Shown piece after piece: positions 31,064-41,065 of a stretch of 64,000 bases of DNA. The stretch spans positions 332,431 through 396,430 of the forward strand of contig NZ_JAESDI010000001.1 of NCBI RefSeq assembly GCF_019249215.1, in the 5' to 3' direction. This stretch comes from Alteromonas lipotrueae (GTDB taxonomy: Bacteria > Pseudomonadota > Gammaproteobacteria > Enterobacterales > Alteromonadaceae). Below the pieces are notes generated by a model. That model had not been told where the DNA came from and did not search any database. It saw only the letters and a program-made list of their open reading frames with translations. Position numbers and translations under genes: made by a program. Position 1 is the first letter of the stretch, and the number at the start of each line of letters is the position of its first letter.

Positions 31064-31858
31064 GTGTCAGCTATTATTAAGACCTCTGAAGAAATCGAAA
31101 AAATGCGTGTTGCTGGAAAACTAGCAGCCGATGTACTCACTATGATTGGTCCCTATGTAAAAAAGGGTGTAACTACAGATGAGTTAAATACGATATGTCA
31201 TGATTACATTGTTAATGAGCAGCAAGCTATTCCTGCACCATTAAACTATGGTCACCCCCCGTTCCCTAAATCAATTTGTACGTCTGTAAACCATTGTATT
31301 TGCCATGGCATTCCATCGGACAAAAAATTGAAAGATGGTGACGTTATTAATATCGATGTAACCGTAATTAAAGATGGCTATCATGGCGATACCTCAAAGA
31401 TGTTCATTGTTGGTAAACCTGCAATATTGGCTGAACGTTTAACTCGCATCACGCAAGAATGTTTATATGAAGCAATAAAAGAAGTTAAGCCAGGCATGAC
31501 ATTGGGCGATATTGGTCATATTTGCCAAACCCATGCTGAAGCGCATAACTATTCAATCGTTCGTGAGTACTGTGGCCATGGTATTGGTGCTAGCTTCCAC
31601 GAAGAGCCACAAATCGTGCATTACGGTAAGCCTGGCACTGGCGATGTACTTGAAGCGGGCATGTGCTTCACCATTGAACCTATGGTGAATGCTGGTAAGC
31701 GTTACTCAAAAATTCTTCCTGATCAGTGGACAGTGGTAACCAAAGACAGAAGTTTAAGTGCACAATGGGAACATACCTTGCTGGTTACTGAAGACGGTGT
31801 AGAAGTTTTAACTTTACGTGATGAAGAGGACCTTCCTCGCATCATTTCACACAGTTAA
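31064..31858 (+). CDS. map: methionine aminopeptidase, type I
   Basis: Map removes the initiator methionine from nascent proteins with small second residues. The 264-residue protein is a pita-bread-fold metalloprotease. Metal ligands lie in NIDVTVIKDGYHGDTSKMF (two Asp), YCGHGIGASFHEEP (His), CFTIEPMVN (Glu) and QWEHTLLVTEDG (Glu region). It starts with GTG. It is divergent from rpsB, as in E. coli. Confidence 0.98.
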   Translation: MSAIIKTSEEIEKMRVAGKLAADVLTMIGPYVKKGVTTDELNTICHDYIVNEQQAIPAPLNYGHPPFPKSICTSVNHCICHGIPSDKKLKDGDVINIDVTVIKDGYHGDTSKMFIVGKPAILAERLTRITQECLYEAIKEVKPGMTLGDIGHICQTHAEAHNYSIVREYCGHGIGASFHEEPQIVHYGKPGTGDVLEAGMCFTIEPMVNAGKRYSKILPDQWTVVTKDRSLSAQWEHTLLVTEDGVEVLTLRDEEDLPRIISHS

Positions 31859-32282
31859 CTTTTCACACCCTGATAAATACTTTTCCGGTTCGATAAGCAC
31901 CTTTTATATAGTGCTTGTATCGCGTATGTTTAAATATATAGCAGCGTAAACTTTGTTTGGTTGCTATATATTTTCTACTCCTTCACTTTCTTTCGTTTAC
32001 CGATAGCCTTATGTGTAATACGAGTTTTATACGAAAACGACTTCATACTATTTACCACCGTTGTTTTTTCACTTATCGGCTTCGCTATTCCTATCTATCG
32101 CATGAGCTGTTTTGAAATTAGCGTTGGTATATTTCATTTTACACTCGCAGCATACCTATAACATTTTTGTATATTTATTCACAATATAACCTTGAATATG
32201 CAGATAATCGGCACTGCGATTTCGTTTCATTTCGTGATAAGGTTCGTTGTGTTCAAAAAGCTGTACGCATAGAAGGTGTAAT
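31859..32282. other. intergenic region between map and glnD
   Basis: This 424-base AT-rich gap has a stem AAGCAC/GTGCTT near 31896-31916 that could be a weak map terminator. A 66-codon frame at 31961-32161 lacks a ribosome site and has low-complexity hydrophobic content, so I do not call it. The glnD promoter presumably lies here. Confidence 0.4.
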
Positions 32283-34934
32283 TTGACGCTGCAATCCCTA
32301 ATAAAAAATATTGATCAAATAACGTCGGTTGACGACTTAGTTGCCATCAAGTCGTGTGTGGAAGATAGCTACGCATGGATAAAAGCGTCATTCGATAGTA
32401 TTCCTGTTAACCAACTTGTCACGGGGCGTGCCCAATTCGTGGACGCCCTGTTGTGTCACTTGTGGCACCTCTACGGTTTAGACAATGAAAGCGAACTTTC
32501 GTTGTGCGCAGTGGGTGGCTATGGACGGGGACACCTTCAACCTTATTCCGACATCGATTTGCTGATAGTCAGCAAACGCACTCTTAAGCCCGCCACCCAA
32601 GAAAAAGTGAGTCGCTTCATTACACTGCTTTGGGATATTAAGCTTGATGTGGGTCAGTCGGTGCGTACTATTAAAGAAACTGTCAGCCTCGCCAAAGATG
32701 ACATTTCCATTGCTACTAACCTAGTAGAAAGTCGACTGCTTTGCGGCAGCGAATCTATTTTTGAAAAGCTGTGGGATGAAGTTAACGGACGAAATTCTTG
32801 GACGAGCAAAGCGTTCTTCTCCGCGAAGTACGATGAACAAAAGCGACGTCACGCTAAATTTAACGGCACCGCGTACAACCTTGAACCCAATATCAAAGAA
32901 AACCCTGGCTGTTTACGGGATATTCAATCCATTGGTTGGGTAGCGAAAAAACACTTTAAAGAATATGACGGCTGGAACCTCGTGGGTCACGGCTACTTTA
33001 CCGAGCAAGAACACAGCGAATTAATTACCTGTAGAATGCATTTGTGGAAAATGCGCTGTGCTTTACATCTCGTTGCTGGGCGAAGTGAAAACCGCCTTCT
33101 TTTTGATTACCAACCTGATGTAGCCACCATGATGGGGTATGGGGAAGAAGGAAAATGCTCAGTTGAGAAAATGATGCGCGACTTCTTCCGCACTGTCGCC
33201 CGAGTTTCTGAATTGAACCAAATGCTTTTGCAACGGTTCAAGTATGACATGCTTAATCAGAGTGTTCAGCGTAGCGCGATTATTAACGAAGATTTCGAAT
33301 TACTCGATAATATGATTTCGCCTCGCCATGAAAATGCATTTCCTTCGCCAGAGGCTATTCTAGACTTTTTAAATGTAGTCACTAACACCCCTGAAGTTCA
33401 AGGCTTGAGCACCACCTGTATTCGCCAAATAAGAAACGCACATCGCGCTTTTGAAAATGCTTACTTTGTTGAACGCCCCGCATGCCGTGAAAAGCTCATG
33501 ATCTTGCTTAAACAACCCGACTTTTTTAAATTTGGTTGGGACATTATGCATCAGTACGGCATTTTACAAGCTTACTTACCTGAGTGGGATGCCATTGTAG
33601 GGATGATGCAATTTGATTTGTTTCACGCCTACACAGTGGATGAACATACGCACCGCTTAGTGAAACACGTGAATTACTTTTTCTCGAAAGAGAACAAAGA
33701 TTTCCCACGCTGTGGCCGCATCTGTCGTAATTTAGACAAACCAGAAGTATTGTATATTGCCGCTATATTTCACGATATCGCCAAAGGGCGTAATGGTGAC
33801 CATTCCACGCTAGGCGCTGTTGATGTTGCCAAGTTCTGTGAACAACATGACGTACCGGCAAACGACGCGGCTATGATAAGCTGGCTAGTGGAAAACCACC
33901 TACTGATGTCGGTAGTGGCACAGCGCAGAGATATTTACGATCCAGACGTTATCAATGAATTTGCTGGCGCGGTAAGAAGCCACAACCACTTGAACTTACT
34001 GTATACACTTACCCTTGCAGACATTCGGGCAACCAACGATAATTTGTGGAACGATTGGAAAGCCTCTCTCCTTAGGGAGCTTTATTTAATGACGCAAAAA
34101 GCATTAGATAACGGGTTACAATGCCAAGTTACATTAAGTGAGCGAGTCACTACTCACAAATATCAAGCGCAACAAATTCTGCACGAACGCGGGGTTAACT
34201 CTGAATCGATTGATGGATTATGGGCACGGTTAGATGATGACTATTTTGTACGATTCAAGCCCACCCAAATTGCATGGCATACCGAAGAAATCGTTAAAGC
34301 TCAGGATGATTGGCTAACACCAGATAGCCACCAGCTTCTAGTTAAAGCGAATGACAACAGTGCAAAAGGCGGCACGGAAATTTTTCTTTTCGGTAAAGAT
34401 AGAAAAGCCCTATTTGCACAAGTGGCTTCCGTATTAGACAGCCGTAATTGCTCTATTCACGATGCCCATGTTACCGTAACGCGCGATGGCTATGTGTTTG
34501 ACAGTATGTTGGTGCTTGAAAATGATGGCGCGAGGCTATCGTCAGAGTCCCGTATTCAATCGCTAGAAAAAGCGATTAGCACCCAACTTGAAAAACCAGG
34601 CCGTTCTCACGAAAATAAGCGTAAACTACCACGGCAAATGAAGCAGTTAGACGTGCCTACTAAGGTACGCTTTTTCGGTGTGAGCGATGAAGCGACACTC
34701 ATTGAGTTAGAAGCACTAGACGCACCAGGCATATTAGCTAAAATTGGTCATGCTTTTGTTGATACTAATGTCACTTTAAAGCTGGCTAAAATTGCTACTA
34801 TCGGCGAGCGCGCAGAAGATATATTTATTGTCAGTAATGATGCTGGCAAAGCATTAACCCAAGAACAACAAGTAAGCTTGAAAAAGCGTATCTTGTTTAA
34901 ACTCGATCAACTTGAAGATATCACGATACCATGA
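32283..34934 (+). CDS. glnD: bifunctional PII uridylyltransferase / uridylyl-removing enzyme
   Basis: GlnD adds UMP to PII proteins when glutamine is low and removes it when glutamine is high. I chose the TTG at 32283 because AGAAGG lies at good spacing; it gives 883 residues starting [10 protein letters not shown] longer TTG frame starts at 32247. Domains in order: nucleotidyltransferase ([17 protein letters not shown]), HD phosphohydrolase ([16 protein letters not shown]), and two C-terminal ACT domains that sense glutamine. Its stop overlaps the dapD start by four bases. Confidence 0.97.
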   Translation: MTLQSLIKNIDQITSVDDLVAIKSCVEDSYAWIKASFDSIPVNQLVTGRAQFVDALLCHLWHLYGLDNESELSLCAVGGYGRGHLQPYSDIDLLIVSKRTLKPATQEKVSRFITLLWDIKLDVGQSVRTIKETVSLAKDDISIATNLVESRLLCGSESIFEKLWDEVNGRNSWTSKAFFSAKYDEQKRRHAKFNGTAYNLEPNIKENPGCLRDIQSIGWVAKKHFKEYDGWNLVGHGYFTEQEHSELITCRMHLWKMRCALHLVAGRSENRLLFDYQPDVATMMGYGEEGKCSVEKMMRDFFRTVARVSELNQMLLQRFKYDMLNQSVQRSAIINEDFELLDNMISPRHENAFPSPEAILDFLNVVTNTPEVQGLSTTCIRQIRNAHRAFENAYFVERPACREKLMILLKQPDFFKFGWDIMHQYGILQAYLPEWDAIVGMMQFDLFHAYTVDEHTHRLVKHVNYFFSKENKDFPRCGRICRNLDKPEVLYIAAIFHDIAKGRNGDHSTLGAVDVAKFCEQHDVPANDAAMISWLVENHLLMSVVAQRRDIYDPDVINEFAGAVRSHNHLNLLYTLTLADIRATNDNLWNDWKASLLRELYLMTQKALDNGLQCQVTLSERVTTHKYQAQQILHERGVNSESIDGLWARLDDDYFVRFKPTQIAWHTEEIVKAQDDWLTPDSHQLLVKANDNSAKGGTEIFLFGKDRKALFAQVASVLDSRNCSIHDAHVTVTRDGYVFDSMLVLENDGARLSSESRIQSLEKAISTQLEKPGRSHENKRKLPRQMKQLDVPTKVRFFGVSDEATLIELEALDAPGILAKIGHAFVDTNVTLKLAKIATIGERAEDIFIVSNDAGKALTQEQQVSLKKRILFKLDQLEDITIP

Positions 34935-35755
34935 ATGAATTGAAAGCCATTATTGAAGACGCCTTCGAAAACCGCGACAACATTAGCCCTTCTTCTGCCC
35001 CAGCAGAAGTGAAACAAGCCGTTGCCGATGCTATTGCATTGCTTAATAGCGGAAAAGCGCGTGTAGCTGAAAAAATCGCGGGCGAATGGGTTGTTCATCA
35101 GTGGTTAAAGAAAGCCGTTTTACTTTTCTTCCGCCTACACAACAACGATGTTATTGAAGGCGCTGAAAGCCGTTACTACGACAAAGTACCATTGAAATAC
35201 AGCAACTATACTGCTGAACAATTTGCTAATGACGGTGCGCGTATCGTGCCTCCTGCGGCAGTCCGTACCGGTACCTTCGTGGGTAAAAATGCGGTTGTTA
35301 TGCCTTCATATGTTAACATTGGTGCATTCGTTGACGAAGGCACCATGGTAGATACATGGGCAACCGTAGGTTCTTGCGCACAAATCGGTAAGAATGTTCA
35401 CTTATCTGGTGGTGTTGGCATTGGTGGTGTGCTAGAGCCACTTCAAGCAAACCCTACTATTATTGAAGATAACTGCTTTATTGGCGCACGCTCTGAAATT
35501 GTTGAAGGCGTTATTGTTGAAGAAGGTGCGGTTATTTCCATGGGCGTTTACATTAGCCAAAGCACCCGTATTTACGACCGTGAAACCGGCGAAGTACATT
35601 ATGGCCGCGTACCGGCGGGCTCTGTAGTAGTTTCAGGTAACATGCCAAGCCCAGACGGAAAGTACAGCCTATATGCTGCCATTATCGTGAAGAAAGTAGA
35701 TGCTAAAACTCGTGCAAAAGTAGGTATTAATGCCCTACTACGTGGTGTTGAATAA
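34931..35755 (+). CDS. dapD: 2,3,4,5-tetrahydropyridine-2,6-dicarboxylate N-succinyltransferase
   Basis: DapD transfers succinyl from CoA in the succinylase branch of lysine and meso-diaminopimelate synthesis. The 274-residue protein has an N-terminal helical domain and a left-handed beta-helix of hexapeptide repeats ([20 protein letters not shown] onward). [16 protein letters not shown] and [15 protein letters not shown] segments mark the family. The ATGA overlap with glnD shows translational coupling, as in the E. coli map-glnD-dapD cluster. Confidence 0.98.
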   Translation: MNELKAIIEDAFENRDNISPSSAPAEVKQAVADAIALLNSGKARVAEKIAGEWVVHQWLKKAVLLFFRLHNNDVIEGAESRYYDKVPLKYSNYTAEQFANDGARIVPPAAVRTGTFVGKNAVVMPSYVNIGAFVDEGTMVDTWATVGSCAQIGKNVHLSGGVGIGGVLEPLQANPTIIEDNCFIGARSEIVEGVIVEEGAVISMGVYISQSTRIYDRETGEVHYGRVPAGSVVVSGNMPSPDGKYSLYAAIIVKKVDAKTRAKVGINALLRGVE

Positions 35756-35786
35756 GTCTGTATTTTTGTATTCATAGATTTCTATT

Positions 35787-35813
35787 AAAAAAGGGCGCTT
35801 AGCGCCCTTTTTT
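35787..35813. terminator. bidirectional terminator between dapD and yqcA
   Basis: AAAAAAGGGCGC (35787-35798) pairs with GCGCCCTTTTTT (35802-35813). It has T-runs in both directions, serving the two convergent genes. Confidence 0.95.
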
Positions 35814-35841
35814 TATTTTTCGAGATTTGTGTCGAACCCCG

Positions 35842-36291
35842 TTACACACCTAACTGCGATTTAATACCGTTAACCCACTCAATAACCATGGTTTCAGGTT
35901 CAAGGGTCTCTAGGGCATCAACTTCCAGCATGTCGGCTACCGCTTTACCTTGCAGCTCTAACAATAATTCATTGAATTGACGACCGGCTCCACAGAAGCT
36001 TTCTCCATAACTACTATCACCTAACGCTGCAACAGCAAAAGGCTTGTCGTTTAGCAATGGAAACTCGTCTTTCAAATCAGAGAAGACAAATTCTAAGTTT
36101 GGTGGAACATCGCCTTGGCCAGTCGTAGAAGTAATCAATAAGATAGCGTCGGCATCGGTAAAGTCGCTTACTGAAGGATCGCTCTCAAGCTCGCAATCTA
36201 CACCTTGCTCTGCAAGATTTTCTTCAACTTGCTCTGCTACATGTTGCGCATTGCCATACACGGTACCTGCAAAAATTTTTAATGTCGCCAT
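35842..36291 (-). CDS. yqcA: short-chain flavodoxin (YqcA/MioC family)
   Basis: This 149-residue FMN-binding protein has the phosphate loop near the N-terminus (IFAGTVYGNAQHVAEQ), LLITSTTGQGDVPPN, and ALGDSSYGESFCGAGRQF. It carries electrons for unidentified partners. The E. coli neighbour set truC-yqcC-yqcA next to csrB is conserved here, which favours yqcA over mioC. The start follows an AGGAAG-type ribosome site. Confidence 0.88.
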   Translation of the reverse strand: MATLKIFAGTVYGNAQHVAEQVEENLAEQGVDCELESDPSVSDFTDADAILLITSTTGQGDVPPNLEFVFSDLKDEFPLLNDKPFAVAALGDSSYGESFCGAGRQFNELLLELQGKAVADMLEVDALETLEPETMVIEWVNGIKSQLGV

Positions 36292-36359
36292 TACTTCCTC
36301 ATTATCTTTTCAAATCGTGTGGGTTTCCCGTTTAAGCATCACACTTTCTAGCCCAAACC

Positions 36360-37145
36360 TTAAACCTGATATTCTTGCCACGCATCTAACACTCGTTGCA
36401 TTTCTGAATGCATTCTAACAGACACCGATAGCCACTTTCCGGTTATCGGGTGATAAAAACCCATCTGCGTACAACTTAAGGCCAAATTCTGAAAACTAAA
36501 GTGTGTTTGCAAAAATTTGTTCTGTTTTCCGTCTCCGTGGGTGGTATCTCCCAAGATAGGGTGCCTAATATGTACCATATGACGACGCAATTGATGTTTG
36601 CGTCCTGTCGAGGGCAAAAGTTTTACTAATGAATAGCGGGCGGTTTCATATTTACCTACGGCGAAAGGTAATTCATAGTTCGCTAAACTTTCGTATACCG
36701 TTGTGGCTTGCTGAGGTGCCTGCTGCGGGCGCTTATGTTTATCGGCAATTTTATCGTAACGATATTTGAGCGCATAATCGATGAGCCCTGAATGTTTAAC
36801 ATAACCACGAACAATAGCGTGATACTGCTTTTGCACCTGCTTATTCATCAACTGCTGGCCAAGCAGCGCCGCTGTTTTACTGTCAAAACTAAACAATAGT
36901 ACACCGGATGTGGGCCTATCTAGTCGGTGAGCGGGAAATACGTGCTTGTTGAGCTGATCCCTTAATGTCTGCACGGCGAAGCGAGTTTCATGCCTGTCGA
37001 TAGGACTTCTGTGCACTAATAAACCCGGCGGTTTATCAACGGCCACGATATGCTCATCTTGATATAAAATATTAAGCGGCGGGTATGGCTGCACACTATT
37101 GCTGCCAGCCTTTTCACTCGGGCTAACCGATAATTCTTCAGGCAT
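36360..37145 (-). CDS. truC: tRNA pseudouridine(65) synthase TruC
   Basis: TruC isomerises U65 in some tRNAs. The 261-residue protein is an RluA-family synthase: catalytic Asp in HRLDRPTSGVLLFSF, and an N-terminal segment ILYQDEHIVAVDKPPGLLVH. STGRKHQLRRHMVHIRHPIL is the third conserved motif. It is 3 bases after yqcC and followed by yqcA, an operon layout shared with E. coli. Confidence 0.95.
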   Translation of the reverse strand: MPEELSVSPSEKAGSNSVQPYPPLNILYQDEHIVAVDKPPGLLVHRSPIDRHETRFAVQTLRDQLNKHVFPAHRLDRPTSGVLLFSFDSKTAALLGQQLMNKQVQKQYHAIVRGYVKHSGLIDYALKYRYDKIADKHKRPQQAPQQATTVYESLANYELPFAVGKYETARYSLVKLLPSTGRKHQLRRHMVHIRHPILGDTTHGDGKQNKFLQTHFSFQNLALSCTQMGFYHPITGKWLSVSVRMHSEMQRVLDAWQEYQV

Positions 37146-37148
37146 GAT

Positions 37149-37472
37149 TTACTTCTTATTAGGTTCGGTTAGTTTATCAAGAGTAAGCAACGAAACTAAG
37201 ATAGATTCGGGGCAGTTTGGCACATACATCTGCGCCGCAGGGGAAATTGCCATCTTCCCTGGTAGCTGACCCATCGCTATTAAGTAATGACATTTAGGCA
37301 CAAAAACATACGCCAGCCATTCGAAAAAAGACAGGGTATCAATAGCAAAAGGGGCAGTACTGGCTAATTGCGCCTTGCTAGGTGATTTGTTCGGCCACGT
37401 TTTAGTTTGGCGCATCGCTGTTTCTAGCGTATTTAAATGATACTCGAATTCTTCTATTAACTTCATAGTCAT
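37149..37472 (-). CDS. yqcC: YqcC family protein (DUF446)
   Basis: This is a small helical protein of unknown function conserved beside truC. I chose the start at MTMKLIEEFEYHL (37472), which gives 107 residues, close to E. coli YqcC (109); the frame is open 20 codons further upstream but without family similarity. The motifs FFEWLAYVFVPKCHYLI and the Pro/Gly-rich middle match the family as I recall it. It is the first gene of the yqcC-truC-yqcA unit. Confidence 0.85.
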   Translation of the reverse strand: MTMKLIEEFEYHLNTLETAMRQTKTWPNKSPSKAQLASTAPFAIDTLSFFEWLAYVFVPKCHYLIAMGQLPGKMAISPAAQMYVPNCPESILVSLLTLDKLTEPNKK

Positions 37473-37634
37473 TACATGGTTTAAGGTTTGCCGTATAGAT
37501 CTGGACGGCAGTATACCAGAGGCAGCACTCATTCCGCTCGCACCTTTAAAAGAACAATGCCTTTGCCTGTCGGCAACTAAAATATGCTAAACTTTGCGCC
37601 CTAAAATCAGTTTTATGAAGTGAGAACGCCTGAA

Positions 37635-38687
37635 ATGAACGCAAACAGTATTAACTCTATCAGCGAATTTTTATTGCATGCAGGTACAGAATATATTGTT
37701 TTTGATATGGGTCGAAGACTTACCGCTTTAGACAATCAGGCGTTTTTGGATATTGAGAATGGCTCAACTGTTGCGCCCTTCCCTCGCCAGCAACATGCGT
37801 GGTTCGGCATTGTTTTTTGGAATAAAAATAGCTCAAATCAGCACTATATTTGGTTTATCAAACTCCCTCTAGACGAGCAGGGATTAGTGGTAGCGGCTTC
37901 AAGAAACCATTTTCTGCAAATTATTGTCGATGCACTAGGCCAATCAATTTCTGATGATTCTGAAGCGGCTAACACATTGCCAGATAATCCTTATTCATTT
38001 GTGCCCGCGCAGTCATTACTTGCGCAATTTAATGCACTGGTTCGCGCGAAGCTGAATCAGCCAATTAGCGTCAGCGCACAGTATGTTATCGCCTACGTGA
38101 AAGCGCCGCAGGTGGCTGACTGGCAAACCATTCCCTTACAGGCAATTGCGGATGTGGTCATTAGATTAGACTCAATGGAAAACGCTCAAGAAGTGCAAGA
38201 CAGTGTGCTGCGTAACTTTTCACTTTTTGCCGAACCATTTCAACGGGCTTTTATGGAAATGGCCGAAGTTGCGAACGTATCTGAGCGGCTTAACCAATGC
38301 ATGCTTTCAGTGTTAGACGGTGATGAAATAAGTTTAGCCGCGCTACGGGGTTTGTCTTGTGAGACCAAAAACGACACTATATATACGCAATTAGTGTCTC
38401 ACTTTGAAGCTAAGAAATTGAACCGATTAGATATATTAAGTGTTATTGCTGCCCGCCATTTTCAGCAAATGGACGAGAAATTACTGCTGCTATTTTTTGA
38501 AGCGGTTGCCGAGGTCGATAACCAAGAAAACTATAATGGCGACGTATTCCGCGGCTTCTTCTCTGATCTTGTTCAAGTACCCCAGTTACGTGAATTAGTA
38601 CTAGGCATACTAAGAACCCCAGAACGCAGTGACTTACTGGCCAGCGCAATTGGCACGCTGTTTTCACAAACTAGGGGTAATGAATGA
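37635..38687 (+). CDS. DUF3549 family protein
   Basis: This soluble 350-residue protein of unknown function has no signal peptide or transmembrane segment. The N-terminal part has FDMGRRLTALDNQAFLDIEN and the rest is largely helical. It resembles proteins annotated DUF3549 in Alteromonadales, found next to a DUF3301 gene near yqcC. The ATG at 37635 is favoured (GAAGTGAG upstream); a GTG at 37620 is possible. Its stop overlaps the next start by 4 bases. Confidence 0.75.
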   Translation: MNANSINSISEFLLHAGTEYIVFDMGRRLTALDNQAFLDIENGSTVAPFPRQQHAWFGIVFWNKNSSNQHYIWFIKLPLDEQGLVVAASRNHFLQIIVDALGQSISDDSEAANTLPDNPYSFVPAQSLLAQFNALVRAKLNQPISVSAQYVIAYVKAPQVADWQTIPLQAIADVVIRLDSMENAQEVQDSVLRNFSLFAEPFQRAFMEMAEVANVSERLNQCMLSVLDGDEISLAALRGLSCETKNDTIYTQLVSHFEAKKLNRLDILSVIAARHFQQMDEKLLLLFFEAVAEVDNQENYNGDVFRGFFSDLVQVPQLRELVLGILRTPERSDLLASAIGTLFSQTRGNE

Positions 38688-38989
38688 CACTTCTTGAATT
38701 AACCTTATGGTTAGGCTTAGGCTTTGTCGCCTTTCAGTTTTGGCGCATACGAAGTATTTCCGAATTTACCGATAGTTACTTGCGCCAGTATTGCAAAAAT
38801 AATCAACTGCAACTGCTCAGCATTGCCAGAGCCAAAACCCGCATTACTTTCAACTACAGTAAGCCTGATTGGCATAACATTTTTGTGTTTGAATTTTCAG
38901 GAAATGGTGAAGACAGATACAGCGGAGAAGTAGAATTGGTGGGTAAACATATTATTAGAACGACCTTACCACCTCACAGGGTAAATTAG
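38684..38989 (+). CDS. DUF3301 family membrane-anchored protein
   Basis: This 101-residue protein has an N-terminal hydrophobic helix (LLELTLWLGLGFVAFQFW) followed by a basic amphipathic region and a beta-rich C-terminus. The layout and position after a DUF3549 gene match the DUF3301 family. Function is unknown. Translational coupling (ATGA) with the upstream gene suggests a shared role. Confidence 0.75.
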   Translation: MTLLELTLWLGLGFVAFQFWRIRSISEFTDSYLRQYCKNNQLQLLSIARAKTRITFNYSKPDWHNIFVFEFSGNGEDRYSGEVELVGKHIIRTTLPPHRVN

Positions 38990-39103
38990 CTTTATCGGGC
39001 TTGTTAGCTCGCTATGAAAATAGATATAAACAAGATGACTGTGCCGAACAGGAATAGGTGCTAACAAAATTAACGTTTTTAGTGGTAACGCTAAAAATTA
39101 AGC

Positions 39104-39132
39104 AAAAAAAGGGGTAGCCTCTCTGCTACCCC
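39104..39132 (-). terminator. rho-independent terminator of the csrB-like RNA
   Basis: GGGGTAGC (39111-39118) pairs with GCTACCCC (39125-39132). On the minus strand it is followed by seven T's (plus A's at 39104-39110). Confidence 0.95.
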
Positions 39133-39775
39133 TTTTCCTGGAATTTTGAGTTTCCCTCTCTGCGTTCCTTTGCGACTAAAATCTTCCCGATTAAAATCCA
39201 TATACGCCCCTTTCCATCTTCTCTCGCGTGTTCCCGTGCGAGTTACCCATCCTTGCGTAAATCCCTTTCCATTTATCCTTAACATCCCACCTATCCTACA
39301 CGTGGGGGCCTCATCCTAAGGCTGTTCCTTGCCAGCATAAGCTGGTGTTCCTATCCTTTCATCCTTTCTGCATTACACATCCTGTGTAACTTGCTCAATC
39401 CCTAAGCGGTCCGTTCGTTCCTGAGCTGCCTTGCTCTTACGCCTCCTGCGTAAACTATCCTTGCTTAAGCCTTCCAAGCTTTCCTTTACGATACATCCTG
39501 TATCTTTCCTTTTTATGACGATCCTTCGCCAAATCCTTTCTACTTCCTGCTGCGATTCCTTATCGCCTGCGCTTTCCTTGCCTGTCCCTGTGGTAATTCC
39601 ATTTCAGCACATCCGGTGCGCTTATCATCCCTGTAATGCTTCCTGCTTTTCCATCTCCCCTCACTCCTGTTAAGGGATTCTCTTCCTTAAGTTGTCCAAG
39701 GTTGTCCTTAAAATCATCCTGACTCATCGTGTTTCCCTGTGACGCCATTAATAATATCCCTACCAAGAATTCCTG
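39104..39775 (-). ncRNA. csrB: CsrB-type CsrA-sequestering regulatory RNA, unusually long
   Basis: On the minus strand about 670 bases contain about 47 GGA triplets, many in loops of short hairpins. Three sites match the CsrA consensus RUACARGGAUGU almost exactly: GATACAGGATGTATC (near 39490-39504), TTACACAGGATGTGTAA (near 39372-39389) and GCACCGGATGTGCT (near 39606-39620). A strong terminator ends the RNA. No protein frame explains the pattern. CsrB RNAs bind many CsrA dimers and relieve CsrA repression of translation. The neighbours yqcA-truC-yqcC flank csrB in E. coli, which supports the call. The 5' end is approximate. Confidence 0.93.
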
Positions 39776-40317
39776 CTAGGTAGAATTACAATAAATTAAG
39801 GAGAAAATAAGGCGCTAAAATGATCTAAAAATGAAAAAACCATATAAATCAATAGCATTAGACTTTAGTCTAGATTTAGACCACGATAAAAAACCCACAT
39901 TTCCTACACTTTTGTAAGAAATATCGTACAAAGCCAGTCGCCATTATGACCAATTGCGAATTTAGTGGCGATCGTCATTCGAAACGAGAATCTCGTTCAA
40001 GACGCAAATTCATACAGCTTCTTGTTTATCAAAAAGCTGTATGTCAGTGAGTACATCTATAGACTACAATTTGTGATTCTTAAACATTAAGCATATCTAT
40101 TAGCGGGTATGCTCAACATTCAGTTTAAGGTGACGGACAGTCTTGTACGTTAAGCGGAAGTAGATTTAATTAAGTGTCTAGAGAAGCTTGGTCGATGCAT
40201 ACTTGTTTTCTGCGCCTCGTCTGATGTGAATTACAACGTAGTCGCAAAATGCTACTCAAGCAGCTTATCACTGAAATCAAAAAAACTGTCGTTTAACTAC
40301 GGTTCAATTAAAGGTTT
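39776..40317. other. csrB upstream region
   Basis: This 540-base gap carries the csrB promoter (AT-rich stretch 39780-39830, no hexamers assigned), a GacA/UvrY-type box (39913-39930), a palindrome AACGAGAATCTCGTT near 39980-39996, and an inverted repeat ATACAGCTT/AAGCTGTAT near 40013-40046. No ORF is supported. It marks the edge between core chromosome and the accessory region. Confidence 0.55.
39913..39930. promoter_or_regulatory. GacA/UvrY-type upstream activating box for csrB
   Basis: TGTAAG-N6-CGTACA (plus strand), or TGTACG-N6-CTTACA toward csrB, matches the GacA-box consensus TGTAAG-N6-CTTACA with one mismatch. It lies about 140-160 bases upstream of the estimated csrB 5' end, the usual distance range for such boxes. 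This predicts BarA/UvrY control. Confidence 0.75.
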
Positions 40318-40725
40318 TCATGGGATAGGCCAGAAAAGAAGGCCTACAATGAGGCATAAAAACAGAAGTGCTGACAAATAATATCTAATAATCTTATTGT
40401 CTCGTTCTTCTTTTTTTGGTTCATCGTTTACTTCAGCACTAATATCATCTTTCCCAGATGAGGGGAGCCTGTCGAGATAGGGCGCTGGTGTTAAAGCGAC
40501 GGGCTGCGTGGCTTTAGAATGGGCAAACTCTCCCTTAATATCATCAGTTTGCAAAATACCTGTATTTTTCGTTTTAATGATTATAGTTTTTAATATTTCT
40601 CTAGCGTCCTGCGGTGATTTGTCTGACAGCTGACGCGTAAGATACATCAGTGCATATTCTTCGATCGAAACTCCATGCGCATCTAGATATTTCTCTATTC
40701 GCTGTCTATGTACCTCTTTAGGCAT
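40318..40725 (-). CDS. tail-anchored protein of unknown function
   Basis: This 135-residue product starts at ATG (MPKEVHRQRIEKYLDAHGVS); a TTG four codons earlier is possible. Residues 1-50 are helical and charged, the middle is Pro/Ser/Asp-rich and likely disordered, and the C-terminus has one transmembrane helix (YYLSALLFLCLIVGLLF). The arrangement resembles a C-tail-anchored cytoplasmic domain. No family is recognised. It is the first gene of the accessory segment and is not followed by an attC site. Confidence 0.6.
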   Translation of the reverse strand: MPKEVHRQRIEKYLDAHGVSIEEYALMYLTRQLSDKSPQDAREILKTIIIKTKNTGILQTDDIKGEFAHSKATQPVALTPAPYLDRLPSSGKDDISAEVNDEPKKEERDNKIIRYYLSALLFLCLIVGLLFWPIP

Positions 40726-40892
40726 ACTGAATCTCAATTTTCATACTAGCATTCATTTTAAACATATTTATACGACAAAAAAAATTCAAGTTTATGATTT
40801 CTTCAGCGAGCGCTTAAGTAGTCAGACTGTTGCCACACTTTTTAATTTTATTCGCAGAATCAGAGAGAAAGCTATATGAGTTGTAGTACATT

Positions 40893-41039
40893 ATGATAGG
40901 GGCCGAACCAGAATGCTATTGCCTGCCAGAAATTTTACAATGGTCTTCTGAGTACGTAGAGCAGGCATTTAACCTTTCCCATGAAAACACAAAAAATGGT
41001 TTTTCAGTGGAGACGGGTGTTACTATGAAGTTTCAATAA
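40893..41039 (+). CDS. possible 48-aa ORF
   Basis: An ATG opens a 48-codon frame (MIGAEPECYCLPEILQWSSE start) ending 26 bases before the next gene. No clear ribosome site is present. It could be a gene remnant or a leader of the following cassette. The rest of the 40738-41065 gap is AT-rich without features. Confidence 0.25.
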   Translation: MIGAEPECYCLPEILQWSSEYVEQAFNLSHENTKNGFSVETGVTMKFQ

Positions 41040-41065
41040 TATGCTATTAAAGGTCAAAGGAAGCC

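Noticed and set aside
39560..39766. 68-codon minus-strand ORF inside the csrB region
   Set aside because: It follows the GGA-rich hairpin array, has no ribosome site suited to translation, and the RNA call explains the sequence better.
40318..41065. attI site or integrase gene at the left end of the rightward array
   Set aside because: No tyrosine recombinase motifs (R..HxxR..Y) on either strand and no attI-like site; the gene there is a tail-anchored unknown.
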